A DNA stretch of 64,000 bases from Lachnospiraceae bacterium KM106-2 (lineage in GTDB: Bacteria; Bacillota; Clostridia; Lachnospirales; Lachnospiraceae): assembly GCA_009731425.1 (NCBI GenBank), contig AP018794.1, positions 1,743,960 through 1,807,959 on the forward strand, given 5' to 3'. Positions 9,327 to 17,506 of this stretch are shown here, in pieces. The position numbers and the translations under genes are program-made. Within the stretch, counting starts at the first letter, position 1, and each line of letters starts with the position of its first letter. The notes below the pieces were generated by a model that was not told the origin of the DNA, made no database searches, and was given only the letters and a program-made list of their open reading frames with translations.

Positions 9327-10421
9327 TTATATTTTTAGGGCAAAATAATTTTTAACCGGTTGATAGATCAACGACTTTAATTCCAGCTGGACTAATTCTC
9401 CCATCGTTTCACCTAACGATAATTTTCCCAGCTCCATGATCTGATTAATATGCTTCGGTTCATTAGTCAGCAAGTGTAATATTTTCTCTTCCTTTTCATT
9501 AAGATTGATCTGATCACACGCAATATCTTTTTTATCACATTGGATATGATAATACTCCAAAATATCATCTGGAGAGCTCACCATGGTTCCTCCCATCTGG
9601 ATCAACTTGAGACACCCTTGACTTCTATCATCGGTAACTCTGCCTGGAATAACAAATACATCTTTCCCCTGTTCTAGCGCAGTATCTACCGTAATAAAAG
9701 ATCCGCTCTTCACTCTGGCCTCGATTACAAGTACTGCTTGACTCATCCCACTGATCAACCGGTTTCGCATCGGGAAGTTCCCCGCCCTAGGAAGGGTTCC
9801 TGGAGCATATTCTGACAGTACTCCGCCCCTTTGAATTAACTGCTGATATAGCTCCCAATTCTCAATCGGATAGCAATAATCCACACCGCATCCAAGAATG
9901 GCTGCCGAATAACCTCCTCCTTCTAATGCACCCCTTTGACTGTACCCATCAATCCCTCTCGCCATACCGCTGATCACATTCATTCCTGCTCTCGCTAATT
10001 TCCTCCCAAAATACAACGCCATCTCTTGTCCATAGATACTCGCATCTCTTGCGCCTACAATTGCAATTGAGAGCTTATCGCAAAGAGGTAATCGGCCCTT
10101 ATAATAGAATCCGTATGGTGCATCATAGAGTTCTTTCCAAAGCTTTGGATACTCCTCATCCTCCTGTGTTGTAAAATGAATCTGATCGGATGCCAATTTA
10201 TCAAATGAAGTTTTAATCGTATCAGGACATTTCGATTGTAAGATCCTCTCCTTGTCCGCTTTATTTAAGGATAACAGTCCATCTCTTTCATAGTCTGCTG
10301 CATGATAAACGGATTCAATATCTCCAAAATAGTCGATAAGACATTTTCTCTTCTTCAAGCCAATTCCTCTGATATTGCATAACCAATACCACATCTGCTT
10401 TCTCGTCAATCCACTATTCAT
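9327..10421 (-). CDS. dprA: DNA-processing protein DprA (Smf)
   Basis: DprA loads RecA on incoming single-stranded DNA during natural transformation. The ~364-residue product has a helix-hairpin-helix-like N-terminal part and the Rossmann-type DprA domain: IAIVGARDASIYGQ, VISGMARGIDGYSQRGAL, TAILGCG-like AAILGCGVDYCYP, FPMRNRLISGMS and VIEARVKSGSFITVDTAL. A short winged-helix-like C-terminus follows. The frame extends to 10475, but ATG 10421 has a very strong GGGGGGAGG site and overlaps the comM-like stop by 8 nt, so I chose it. Being paired with the comM-like gene suggests a competence or recombination role, although no other competence gene is present here. Confidence 0.95.
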   Translation of the reverse strand: MNSGLTRKQMWYWLCNIRGIGLKKRKCLIDYFGDIESVYHAADYERDGLLSLNKADKERILQSKCPDTIKTSFDKLASDQIHFTTQEDEEYPKLWKELYDAPYGFYYKGRLPLCDKLSIAIVGARDASIYGQEMALYFGRKLARAGMNVISGMARGIDGYSQRGALEGGGYSAAILGCGVDYCYPIENWELYQQLIQRGGVLSEYAPGTLPRAGNFPMRNRLISGMSQAVLVIEARVKSGSFITVDTALEQGKDVFVIPGRVTDDRSQGCLKLIQMGGTMVSSPDDILEYYHIQCDKKDIACDQINLNEKEEKILHLLTNEPKHINQIMELGKLSLGETMGELVQLELKSLIYQPVKNYFALKI

Positions 10422-11961
10422 AATGTGCCTCCCCCCAGAACTTATTTTCAAGACTACGATAGCATACCGCTTCACTTAAATGCTCCATTTGAATCTCTTT
10501 TGCCCCATCAAGATCCGCGATCGTCCTTGCCACTTTCAAAACTCTATGGTATGCTCTTGCACTTAGGCGAAATTTTATAAAGATTTCCTCCATTAGTTTC
10601 TTTTCTTCTTTTGCCAAACGACAATATTTCTTAATTAAATTAGGTGTTAAATTGGAATTAAACATAAAATTTTCCTGTTCATATCGTTCCATCTGAATCT
10701 TTCTAGCCATCTCTACACGTTCTTTTATCTCTCTGCTTGTCTCTTCCTTTCGATCCATCGTAATCTCCTTATAATGTACCGGAGATAACTCCATTACAAT
10801 ATCAATTCGATCCAGTAATGGTTTTGACAAATGAGAGAGATAACGATTCACCTGTTTCTCACTGCAATGGCAACGATTCCGATCTGGATAATACCCACAA
10901 GGGCAGGGATTCATCGCACCAACTAACATAAAATCAGTTGGATATCGATAGCTCCCATGCAATCTGCTTATTGAGACATAACGTTCTTCCATAGGCTGCC
11001 GTAATATCTCTAACGTATTCCGATTAAACTCCGGAAGTTCGTCTAAGAACAAGATACCTCCCGATGCCAGGCTCACTTCTCCTGGCTTTGGACTTTTCCC
11101 ACCTCCTGCTAACGCCATTGCTGATATCGTATGATGGGGTTGTCTAAACGGCCGTTGCACTACAATAGACTCATCCGGAGATAATAGTCCTGCAATACTA
11201 TATACTTTTGAAATTTCCATGCTCTCTTCCAATGTAAGATCCGGCATGATCGTAGGAAGCCGCTTTGACAACATCGTTTTGCCCGTTCCAGGAGGTCCCA
11301 TCAACAACAGATTATGCATACCCGCAACTGCGACTTCCATCGCTCTCTTGACAGCAGCTTGTCCGATCACATCTGCAAAATCAATCGAATTTGTACCTTT
11401 TTTCTGCTCTAGATACTCATCAAGATCAACGTATTCGCTTTCTAACGTATCCGGATTATTTAGATAAATCGCCACCTCTTTCAAGTTTTGTACACCGATC
11501 ACTGTAATCCCTTGAATACAGGCACCTTCTCTTGCATTATATTTTGGCACAAGTATCCTTTTAAATCCTTGCATTTTTGCAGCAAGTGTAATTGGTAACA
11601 CTCCATTGATCCGCTCTACCTCGCCATTTAGGCTTAATTCTCCAATGATCAGAGTCTCCTTCATCCTCTCAACCGGAATAATGCCAAATGCGGCAAGCAT
11701 CGCGACTGCAATAGGTAAATCAAATCCTGTTCCTTCTTTTCGGATATTTGCCGGTGAGAGATTCACCGTTATCTTCTTCGGATTTAGACTAAATCCAGAA
11801 TTTTTAATGGCAGTTCTGACTCGATCTCTTGCCTCTTTTACTTCACAAGCAAGAGCACCTACCATATTAAACTGTGGCAAGCCGTCAGATACATCTACCT
11901 CAACCCCAACCAAAGTTGCATCAATGCCCTGAACGGCTGCACTATAAACTTTACTAAACAT
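10414..11961 (-). CDS. comM: YifB/ComM family Mg-chelatase-like AAA+ ATPase
   Basis: This family includes ComM, a hexameric helicase that promotes branch migration during natural transformation. The 515-residue product has an N-terminal Lon-protease-like fold (about residues 1-170), then the AAA+ core: Walker A LLMGPPGTGKTMLSKRLP near residue 215-232, GGILFLDELPEFNR as Walker B, and the zinc-binding-like CPCGYYPDRNRCHC. A C-terminal Mg_chelatase_C region follows (LSARAYHRVLKVARTIADL). AGAAGGG precedes the ATG. It is translationally coupled to dprA. Confidence 0.93.
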   Translation of the reverse strand: MFSKVYSAAVQGIDATLVGVEVDVSDGLPQFNMVGALACEVKEARDRVRTAIKNSGFSLNPKKITVNLSPANIRKEGTGFDLPIAVAMLAAFGIIPVERMKETLIIGELSLNGEVERINGVLPITLAAKMQGFKRILVPKYNAREGACIQGITVIGVQNLKEVAIYLNNPDTLESEYVDLDEYLEQKKGTNSIDFADVIGQAAVKRAMEVAVAGMHNLLLMGPPGTGKTMLSKRLPTIMPDLTLEESMEISKVYSIAGLLSPDESIVVQRPFRQPHHTISAMALAGGGKSPKPGEVSLASGGILFLDELPEFNRNTLEILRQPMEERYVSISRLHGSYRYPTDFMLVGAMNPCPCGYYPDRNRCHCSEKQVNRYLSHLSKPLLDRIDIVMELSPVHYKEITMDRKEETSREIKERVEMARKIQMERYEQENFMFNSNLTPNLIKKYCRLAKEEKKLMEEIFIKFRLSARAYHRVLKVARTIADLDGAKEIQMEHLSEAVCYRSLENKFWGEAHYE

Positions 11962-12060
11962 AACCCTTCTTCCTATGTTTCTCCTTATATGCCCAATACA
12001 TTATATGTTATTCCATTCATTATTCTGACACATATGATAAAACGCCTAAGTTTCTGGTTA

Positions 12061-13296
12061 TTAATACTTCAGTAATTCTCGAAAGACTTCTATTGCGTAT
12101 TGATCCGTCATCCCCGATATATAATCTAAAATCGCTTGAATATAGAGAGACTCATCCTCTAAATGTCCATAAATCTTCTCATTCTTACTATGGTCACGAA
12201 TTGATTTTACCCACTTCGGATTCTCTAAATCTTGTTCACAATATCTTACTAGCCACTCAGCAAACGTCTTCATTAATTCTGGATACTCATCCATTCTCTC
12301 ACTAATCGCACGAATGGTATTCTCTCCATCATAAACATCATATAAAGCATCATATAGCTCATGAATGATCAGCTCTGCATAGTGACTAAACGGTATCAAT
12401 TTCTTATTTCCATAGATATGCTCATAATTAAACTTTTTAATGCAGTCCATATGAGCGCACATCTCCTCACTTAAGCGAATTCCGTTATCGACAGATGAAT
12501 TCCTGCAGATATCTTCGATCATATCATTAATGATAACCGTCGTATTGATCACAGGAAGGCCATTAGTCTTAGCTAATTCACCTAAAGCTTTTTGACCCTC
12601 TTCATTTAGAATTCCTAGCCGGATCGCATCCTCAATATCTCTTCCCAAATAAGCGATCTTATCTGAAATTTTCACAACACAACCTTCCCAGGTAATCGCC
12701 TGAAACTCTCCTGGTGACTGGATACTTTCTAGATCTATAAATTCTTCTCTCGGATAAAGCGCCTGCTCATCCACTTCCCCACAATGTGAGATTATCCCAT
12801 CTCGAACTGCATACGTGAGATTCAGATTCTTAAATTCATTTCGATCATTCTCTAACAATTCAATCTTATCAACAAAACGAAGACCATTCTTTTCGTGCCA
12901 AAAACTTTTATTAAGTCTATCCCTTGAGATGCTATCGAGGATCCTCTCGCCTTGATGGCCAAACGGTGCGTGACCCAGATCGTGTCCTATTGCGATTGCT
13001 TTTGTAAGCTCCGTATTAAGTCCTAACGCATTTGCAATTGTATAACTGACCGATTCCACATGGGCTACGTGTTCCATTCTCGTGCATACATGATCATTAC
13101 TAACATTAAAAAAGACTTGGGTTTTATGTTTCAGACGACGATAGGCTAGTGAATGAAGCAATCTTGTATAATCTCTTCCAAATTCACTTCTAAGATCATA
13201 TGGATGCCTCTGCATCTCCTGCTCTCTCTTTATGTAGTTTAAGTAATTTGAATTCTCTTTTGTAGCTGCTACTTTCTCAAATCTCTCATTTGACAT
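12061..13296 (-). CDS. dgt: Deoxyguanosinetriphosphate triphosphohydrolase-like HD protein
   Basis: This HD-domain enzyme hydrolyses dGTP or other dNTPs to nucleoside and triphosphate, trimming dNTP pools. Family marks in the 411-residue product are RRLKHKTQVF (about 55), RMEHVAHVESVS with the first His, the HD signature IAIGHDLGHAPFGHQGE (about 105-121), and the later ISDKIAYLGRDIEDA with its metal-binding Asp. The ATG at 13296 has AGGAGG 7 nt upstream; a GTG two codons earlier lies too close to it. The gene follows nrdR, itself a regulator of ribonucleotide reductase, so dNTP homeostasis is a shared theme. Its leader carries competing hairpins (13323-13383). Confidence 0.92.
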   Translation of the reverse strand: MSNERFEKVAATKENSNYLNYIKREQEMQRHPYDLRSEFGRDYTRLLHSLAYRRLKHKTQVFFNVSNDHVCTRMEHVAHVESVSYTIANALGLNTELTKAIAIGHDLGHAPFGHQGERILDSISRDRLNKSFWHEKNGLRFVDKIELLENDRNEFKNLNLTYAVRDGIISHCGEVDEQALYPREEFIDLESIQSPGEFQAITWEGCVVKISDKIAYLGRDIEDAIRLGILNEEGQKALGELAKTNGLPVINTTVIINDMIEDICRNSSVDNGIRLSEEMCAHMDCIKKFNYEHIYGNKKLIPFSHYAELIIHELYDALYDVYDGENTIRAISERMDEYPELMKTFAEWLVRYCEQDLENPKWVKSIRDHSKNEKIYGHLEDESLYIQAILDYISGMTDQYAIEVFRELLKY

Positions 13297-13322
13297 AAGC
13301 ACACCTCCTGTAAATCAAAAGA

Positions 13323-13383
13323 AGCCTCATTTATTAGAAATGAGGCTGATGAGTACAGCAAGACATTTAAGAATCAGCCTCAT
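13323..13383 (-). promoter_or_regulatory. Competing hairpins upstream of dgt (attenuator-like)
   Basis: In the direction nrdR to dgt, arm 13383-13373 can pair with 13350-13340 (11 bp, 22-nt loop), or 13347-13338 can pair with 13332-13323 (10 bp, 5-nt loop). The middle segment is shared, so the two hairpins exclude each other. The second hairpin is followed by TCTTTTGATTT and then the dgt ribosome site, so it resembles a terminator. It may be a plain nrdR terminator or an attenuator. Confidence 0.5.
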
Positions 13384-13401
13384 CCCTAAATTCCTGTTGT
13401 A

Positions 13402-13872
13402 TTAATTACTTTTATTTTCTTTATTATCCAATATCTTTTTAATTTCATACATGAATGTATTTGCATCTTTGAATTCGCGATAAACGGATGCAAAACGCAC
13501 ATATGCTACTGTATCAAGCGTTTTCAGTTTATCCATAAGGATTTCGCCGATCTGGCTGCTTTTAATTTCTTTTTCACCTGAGTTAAACAAAGTAGTCTCA
13601 ACTTCATCAACTAATTTATTAATCTGATCCACTGAAATTGGTCGTTTATGACACGAGCGATACACACCTGCTTCTATCTTCGAACGATCATATGACTCAC
13701 GATTGTTATCTTTTTTAATAACAACAAGTGGAATCGCTTCTACCTTCTCATAAGTTGTAAATCGTTTGGAACATGCATCACAATGTCTTCTGCGGCGTAT
13801 TGCAGTGTTGTCGTCAACTGGTCTCGAATCGATTACTCTTGTGTTTTCCTTACCACAAAATGGACACTTCAT
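13402..13872 (-). CDS. nrdR: Transcriptional repressor NrdR
   Basis: NrdR represses ribonucleotide reductase genes when its ATP-cone binds dATP. The 156-residue product starts with a zinc ribbon (CPFCG at residues 3-7 and CDACSKRF near 31) containing DSRPVDDNTAIRRRR, followed by an ATP-cone domain (VVIKKDNNRESYDRSKIEAGVYRSC) and the conserved SSQIGEILMDKLKTLDTVAYVRFASVYREF. Length and all key cysteines are normal. AGGAGG precedes the ATG. No NrdR box was recognised in this window, so its targets lie elsewhere. Confidence 0.97.
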   Translation of the reverse strand: MKCPFCGKENTRVIDSRPVDDNTAIRRRRHCDACSKRFTTYEKVEAIPLVVIKKDNNRESYDRSKIEAGVYRSCHKRPISVDQINKLVDEVETTLFNSGEKEIKSSQIGEILMDKLKTLDTVAYVRFASVYREFKDANTFMYEIKKILDNKENKSN

Positions 13873-13975
13873 TCTAGTTCCTCCTAAACTTCACGAATGA
13901 TTTGGTTTACACCGAATCGCATATCATTCTAGCCTTATGATATATCGTAAGTTTGGGTAGTGTCAAGTATTTCGC

Positions 13976-14236
13976 TTAAAATTTACATTTTAACAAACAT
14001 TCTTCTACATTAATATCCACCAGAATCACATCAGGGCCTATTTGTCTAATGCATTGATAATCGATCACATACTCTTGATCTCTTCCTACAATCCCCCAGA
14101 TCTTACATGGTCCAGGAACAATAATACTCAAGATACATCCAGTTTCTATGTCAATCTCAACATCGCAAACAAACCCTAGTCTTTGACAATCGCTAGCATT
14201 AATGACTTCCTTTTGTCTTAATTCATAAATACGCAT
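13976..14236 (-). CDS. YlmC/YmxH family sporulation-associated PRC-barrel protein
   Basis: The 86-residue product matches the YlmC/YmxH family of small PRC-barrel proteins found in spore formers. It shows MRIYELRQKEVINASDCQRLGFVCDVEID at the N-terminus and ISIIVPGPCKIWG-like and DYVIDY-like strands (here QEYVIDYQCIRQIGPDVILVDI). The gene follows sigG, its usual location in Bacillus and Clostridia, which supports a sporulation link. The molecular function is not known. Confidence 0.8.
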   Translation of the reverse strand: MRIYELRQKEVINASDCQRLGFVCDVEIDIETGCILSIIVPGPCKIWGIVGRDQEYVIDYQCIRQIGPDVILVDINVEECLLKCKF

Positions 14237-14304
14237 AGAGTCACCAACTCATCTTTATATCCGTTACAGTATATGATGAAGTCGGAAAGTATATTCAACG
14301 TTTC

Positions 14305-15087
14305 TTAACGATCTACCAAGTATGATTTCATGCTTTTTAACGCACTTTTCTCAAGACGCGATACCTGAGCTTGTGAGATATCAATTTCATTTGCCACTTC
14401 CATCTGTGTCTTTCCCTCAAAAAAGCGAAGCTTAATAATATTATGTTCTCTCTCTGGCAACTTATCCATTGCCTCCTTTAATGAAATCTCCTCAATCCAG
14501 TTCTCTTCTTTATTTTTCTTATCACTGATCTGATCCATGATATATAGTGTATCACCACCCTCAGAATAAACTGGTTCATACAAGGATACTGGATTTTGTA
14601 TTGCATCAAGCGCGAATACAATGTCTTCACTGCTTATTCCAATTTCTCTCGAGATATCACTGACCGTTGGCTCTTTATCATTCTTCTTCATTAGCTCTTC
14701 CTTCGCATAAATTGCTTTATAAGCCGTATCGCGAAGTGAACGGCTAACGCGAATACTATTATTATCCCTTAAATATCTGCGTATCTCTCCTATAATCATT
14801 GGAACAGCATAGGTTGAGAACTTCACATTCTGAGTAATATCGAAGTTATCAATTGCTTTCATCAGACCAATACAACCGATCTGAAACAAATCATCGACAT
14901 TCTCATTGCTATTGGAAAAGCGCTGAATAATGCTTAATACAAGTCTCAAATTACCCTTAATATATAACTCTCTTGCTTCTCGATCTCCATTTAAAATCCG
15001 TTGAAACAAAGCATCTTTCTCACCATTCTTAAGTAATGGTAACTTTGAAGTATTCACTCCACATATCTCAACTTTGTACAGAGCCAT
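14305..15087 (-). CDS. sigG: RNA polymerase sporulation sigma factor SigG
   Basis: SigG directs late forespore transcription. The 260-residue product shows sigma-70 region 2 (NLRLVLSIIQRFSNSNENVDDLFQIGCIGLMKAIDNFD, about residues 44-80), with the -10 recognition helix after it (KFSTYAVPMIIGEIRRYLRDN). Region 4 ends it (EREHNIIKLRFFEGKTQMEVANEIDISQAQVSRLEK). The N-terminal YKVEICGVNTSKLPLL is the SigG hallmark that binds anti-sigma factors. I chose ATG 15087 because GGGAGG lies 8 nt upstream; an ORF start at 15105 is too early. It lies 226 nt downstream of sigE, behind a terminator, so it likely has its own forespore promoter, which I could not place. Confidence 0.97.
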   Translation of the reverse strand: MALYKVEICGVNTSKLPLLKNGEKDALFQRILNGDREARELYIKGNLRLVLSIIQRFSNSNENVDDLFQIGCIGLMKAIDNFDITQNVKFSTYAVPMIIGEIRRYLRDNNSIRVSRSLRDTAYKAIYAKEELMKKNDKEPTVSDISREIGISSEDIVFALDAIQNPVSLYEPVYSEGGDTLYIMDQISDKKNKEENWIEEISLKEAMDKLPEREHNIIKLRFFEGKTQMEVANEIDISQAQVSRLEKSALKSMKSYLVDR

Positions 15088-15278
15088 ATTGTAACCTCCC
15101 AACAATTTTTAACAAAAGTGGTAATGTTAAATCACACTTGGTAAATCATTGATTTACATCATAATCATTTACAATATGACCATTTTTTATACTCCAATAA
15201 AACTGGTATAATTTCCTAATTTGTTAACTTAAGAATCTCTCTCAACTACTTAATATCAGCATGTTTGTACAATAGAAA

Positions 15279-15303
15279 AAAGAGGCTGTCTAACAACCTC
15301 TTT
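15279..15303 (-). terminator. Rho-independent terminator after sigE
   Basis: An 11-bp stem (AAAGAGG base with one G-U pair and a 3-nt loop) followed by TTTTTTC lies 10 nt past the sigE stop. It separates the spoIIGA-sigE unit from sigG. Confidence 0.75.
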
Positions 15304-15312
15304 CCATTTACT

Positions 15313-16053
15313 CTATTCTAATCTTAGTATTTCCTTTTTCAGTCTTTTTATTATTTTCTTTTCTAATCTTGAGATATAAGATTGTGATATTCCCAAAAGA
15401 TCAGCGACTTCTTTTTGGGTTCTCTCGTTCCCATCCTTTGTATTTAATCCGAATCGTAACTGAACTATAATGCGTTCCCGTTCCGTTAATTTTGATAATG
15501 CTTTATTCAACAACTTACGATCCACCTCATCTTCGATATTCTTATAGATGATATCTTCATCCGTCCCAAGAATATCGGATAACAGTAGTTCGTTTCCATC
15601 CCAATCTACATTTAACGGCTCATCGATGGAAACTTCCATCTTAGTCTTATTATTTCTTCTTAAATACATCAAAATCTCATTCTCAATACATCTAGACGCA
15701 TAAGTAGCAAGCTTAATGTTCTTGCTTGGATTAAAGGTGTTAATTGCTTTAATGAGTCCAATTGTTCCAATCGATATCAAATCCTCAACGCCAATACCTG
15801 TATTATCAAATTTCTTAGCTATGTATACAACAAGACGCAGATTATGTTCTACTAAAATTGATTTTACTTCTGCATCTTTATCAGTTCCCAATCCGGCAAT
15901 TACTTCAGCTTCCTGAACAGGATCTAATGGTGCTGGCAGCACTTCTGCACCACCTATATAATGAATATCACCTTTTTGACGGAATAAAATACTCCGAAAA
16001 TCAGGAATTACTCGAAACTGAAATTTATTTGGAATTGATATCTTTAATAACAT
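15313..16053 (-). CDS. sigE: RNA polymerase sporulation sigma factor SigE (pro-SigE)
   Basis: SigE controls early mother-cell genes. It is made as an inactive precursor cleaved by SpoIIGA. The 246-residue product has an N-terminal pro-region of about 25-30 residues (to around [12 protein letters not shown]), then sigma region 2 ([42 protein letters not shown]), the adjoining [22 protein letters not shown], and region 4 ([39 protein letters not shown]). GGGGAGG precedes the ATG at 16053. The gene follows spoIIGA by 31 nt, the classic spoIIG operon. Confidence 0.98.
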   Translation of the reverse strand: MLLKISIPNKFQFRVIPDFRSILFRQKGDIHYIGGAEVLPAPLDPVQEAEVIAGLGTDKDAEVKSILVEHNLRLVVYIAKKFDNTGIGVEDLISIGTIGLIKAINTFNPSKNIKLATYASRCIENEILMYLRRNNKTKMEVSIDEPLNVDWDGNELLLSDILGTDEDIIYKNIEDEVDRKLLNKALSKLTERERIIVQLRFGLNTKDGNERTQKEVADLLGISQSYISRLEKKIIKRLKKEILRLE

Positions 16054-16084
16054 TCTATTTTCCTCCCCTTATATAAATAACTGC

Positions 16085-16936
16085 TTAACATGCTTCATTA
16101 TTCTCGTATAATATTAGTTGATATTCTTCTCGGCTCGATAATCTTCCTTGATATAATGCTACGATCACATCTTTATCACATCGGCTCTCCCCATCTTGCT
16201 TTACTATGACCTCATCAAACACCAATCCATACAAAACACCCTCCTTCTTGCCAATGGAATGGTACGGTATCACCTTCAATTTTGTCTTATAGTGCATAAT
16301 CTCATGTGGAATTATTGACTTCAGTGCATCATATTCCCCTATCATGACCGGCTTACCTGAGATCGGTTCCTTTAACAAATTACCTGTATCGATCAGTCCT
16401 TCCAGTTCCAATGTTTGCCCCTCAAAATTGACTGTTACCGGACAGATCTTGTTCCTCCTGCTCTTTAAATCATCCAAAACACTCACTAACCATGGTAATA
16501 ATAGCGTTGCGACTATCAGTGTCACTAATATTACGGTTAAATATATCTTTTTCGGATTATCTGGATGTTGTAAATTTGCTAAATATGCACCAATAGATGA
16601 ATTATAATAGATGTAATTCAAAATACCACCTAATAGGAATGTGACCAGATATAAGCTAACGATATTACTTATAAGACGTTTGATCCCTCGATAAAGAAAT
16701 GCAATGCGTATCATTAATCCCGTCAATACAATATATAAAAAAATATAACGTATCAATCGATTCATATGAGGACAAATCACAAGGATGCATGCACCCAATG
16801 CCCCCACGCCACTCGAAACCAGAAGTCGGATTGCTTTCATCGGTTCTTTATGAATCTTACCAAGCAGCGTCAACAGAATTAAATTCATACACAAATTCAC
16901 TAAAAAGAATGTGTCTATGTAAATAACTACTTTCAC
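16085..16936 (-). CDS. spoIIGA: Sigma-E processing peptidase SpoIIGA
   Basis: SpoIIGA is the membrane aspartic-type protease that cleaves pro-SigE in the mother cell after a signal from the forespore. The 283-residue product has five hydrophobic segments in the first ~155 residues and a cytoplasmic C-terminal domain with the catalytic motif LIDTGN, the Asp at residue 183. The start is GTG (16936) with GGAGGTGAAGC before it. It is the first gene of the spoIIG operon. Its promoter has the wide spacing typical of Spo0A-activated spoIIG. Confidence 0.95.
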   Translation of the reverse strand: MKVVIYIDTFFLVNLCMNLILLTLLGKIHKEPMKAIRLLVSSGVGALGACILVICPHMNRLIRYIFLYIVLTGLMIRIAFLYRGIKRLISNIVSLYLVTFLLGGILNYIYYNSSIGAYLANLQHPDNPKKIYLTVILVTLIVATLLLPWLVSVLDDLKSRRNKICPVTVNFEGQTLELEGLIDTGNLLKEPISGKPVMIGEYDALKSIIPHEIMHYKTKLKVIPYHSIGKKEGVLYGLVFDEVIVKQDGESRCDKDVIVALYQGRLSSREEYQLILYENNEAC

Positions 16937-16968
16937 GCTTCACCTCCGGAATTCTTAGGACTGTATTT

Positions 16969-17001
16969 ATTATATACCGTTCAGTCTATATATTTTGTCA
17001 A
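16969..17001 (-). promoter_or_regulatory. Probable Spo0A-dependent spoIIG promoter
   Basis: On the minus strand a perfect TTGACA (17001-16996) is followed by a perfect TATAAT (16974-16969) with a 21-nt spacer instead of 17. The B. subtilis spoIIG promoter also has an oversized spacer (22 nt) and needs Spo0A-P. The -35 overlaps TTTGACA, one base from the 0A-box form TTCGACA; a further 0A-like TTGTCGTA occurs at 17182-17189. A TTGGAA/TTCCAA inverted repeat lies just upstream of the -35. Confidence 0.6.
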
Positions 17002-17284
17002 ATATTGGAATCGAATTTCCAAAATTTGTTACCATCTTTTTACATGTATCTCGTTATTTTTTTATTTACTCTTCACCATGGGATTTGTTGCAACACCTTA
17101 GAAATGCTAGTCATTAGGGAATTTTTTACATTTTTGTTCTATATTCTCTATCACTGCATATTTAGAATTGTTTGGTATTTTTTGTCGTAAAAGAAAGATA
17201 ATTTAATATTCTATTTTATTAACTTCTGCATACTAAATCGTTGCACTATTAGATAAATTCTGTCCAAATAGATCTCCAATCAAT
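17002..17284. other. Gene-free AT-rich region upstream of the spoIIG promoter
   Basis: No gene is supported here. The only open frame, on the plus strand at 17005-17190, is a TTG-started, Phe/Leu-rich translation with no ribosome site. The visible signals are the TTGGAA/TTCCAA inverted repeat near 17010-17030 and the 0A-box-like TTGTCGTA at 17182-17189; both may belong to spoIIG control. Confidence 0.5.
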
Positions 17285-17311
17285 AAAAAAGAGTTTGGCT
17301 TGCCAAACTCT
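17285..17311 (-). terminator. Second minus-strand terminator downstream of ftsZ (edge of repeat copy A)
   Basis: A perfect 10-bp stem (AGAGTTTGGC and its complement, 2-nt loop) is followed on the minus strand by TTTTTTATTG. Since ftsZ already has its own terminator about 125 nt earlier, this may end a separate small RNA or form the end of the repeat element. Confidence 0.65.
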
Positions 17312-17367
17312 CCGCTTCGAACGCGATCACGAAGTGATACCTTCCTTCCGCGTGAGTGCGCATCTTG

Positions 17368-17394
17368 GCTTTCTTCCTTTAGAAAGCTTTTTTT
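17368..17394 (+). terminator. Plus-strand terminator-like hairpin inside repeat copy A
   Basis: GCTTTCT, a 6-nt loop, AGAAAGC and seven T on the plus strand form a textbook intrinsic terminator. No annotated plus-strand gene precedes it; it would end a short plus-strand transcript across the element. Confidence 0.5.
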
Positions 17395-17430
17395 AATTGA
17401 TAGGTGAGTTCAAAGAACTTTCCTATCAAA

Positions 17431-17462
17431 TAAAAAAAGAGCCAGTCCAAAGACTGACTCTT
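17431..17462 (-). terminator. Rho-independent terminator of ftsZ
   Basis: An 11-bp stem (AAGAGTCAGTC pairing with GACTGGCTCTT, one G-U pair, 4-nt loop) is followed by a run of T on the minus strand, about 45 nt beyond the ftsZ stop. Confidence 0.8.
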
Positions 17463-17506
17463 ATTTGATACAGTTACGAGCTATGTAAGCTATATCAAGA
17501 TATTCT

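Larger units (their letters stand above)
17285..17430. repeat. Structured intergenic repeat element, copy A
   Basis: This ~145-bp segment between the ftsZ terminator and the spoIIG promoter contains four ordered hairpins: 17397-17429 (TTGATAGG outer stem with nested AGTTC/GAACT), 17368-17387 (GCTTTCT/AGAAAGC), ATCAC/GTGAT near 17326-17338, and 17290-17311 (AGAGTTTGGC/GCCAAACTCT). Three conserved blocks recur in the same order and orientation at 61861-61972. Terminator-like ends are present on both strands. No coding frame is supported. It could be a small RNA gene or a miniature repeat. Confidence 0.6.

Noticed and set aside
17005..17190. Plus-strand 61-residue hydrophobic frame in the ftsZ-spoIIGA gap
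   Set aside because: TTG start without a ribosome site, extreme Phe/Leu content from AT-rich DNA, and overlap with the probable spoIIG control region.
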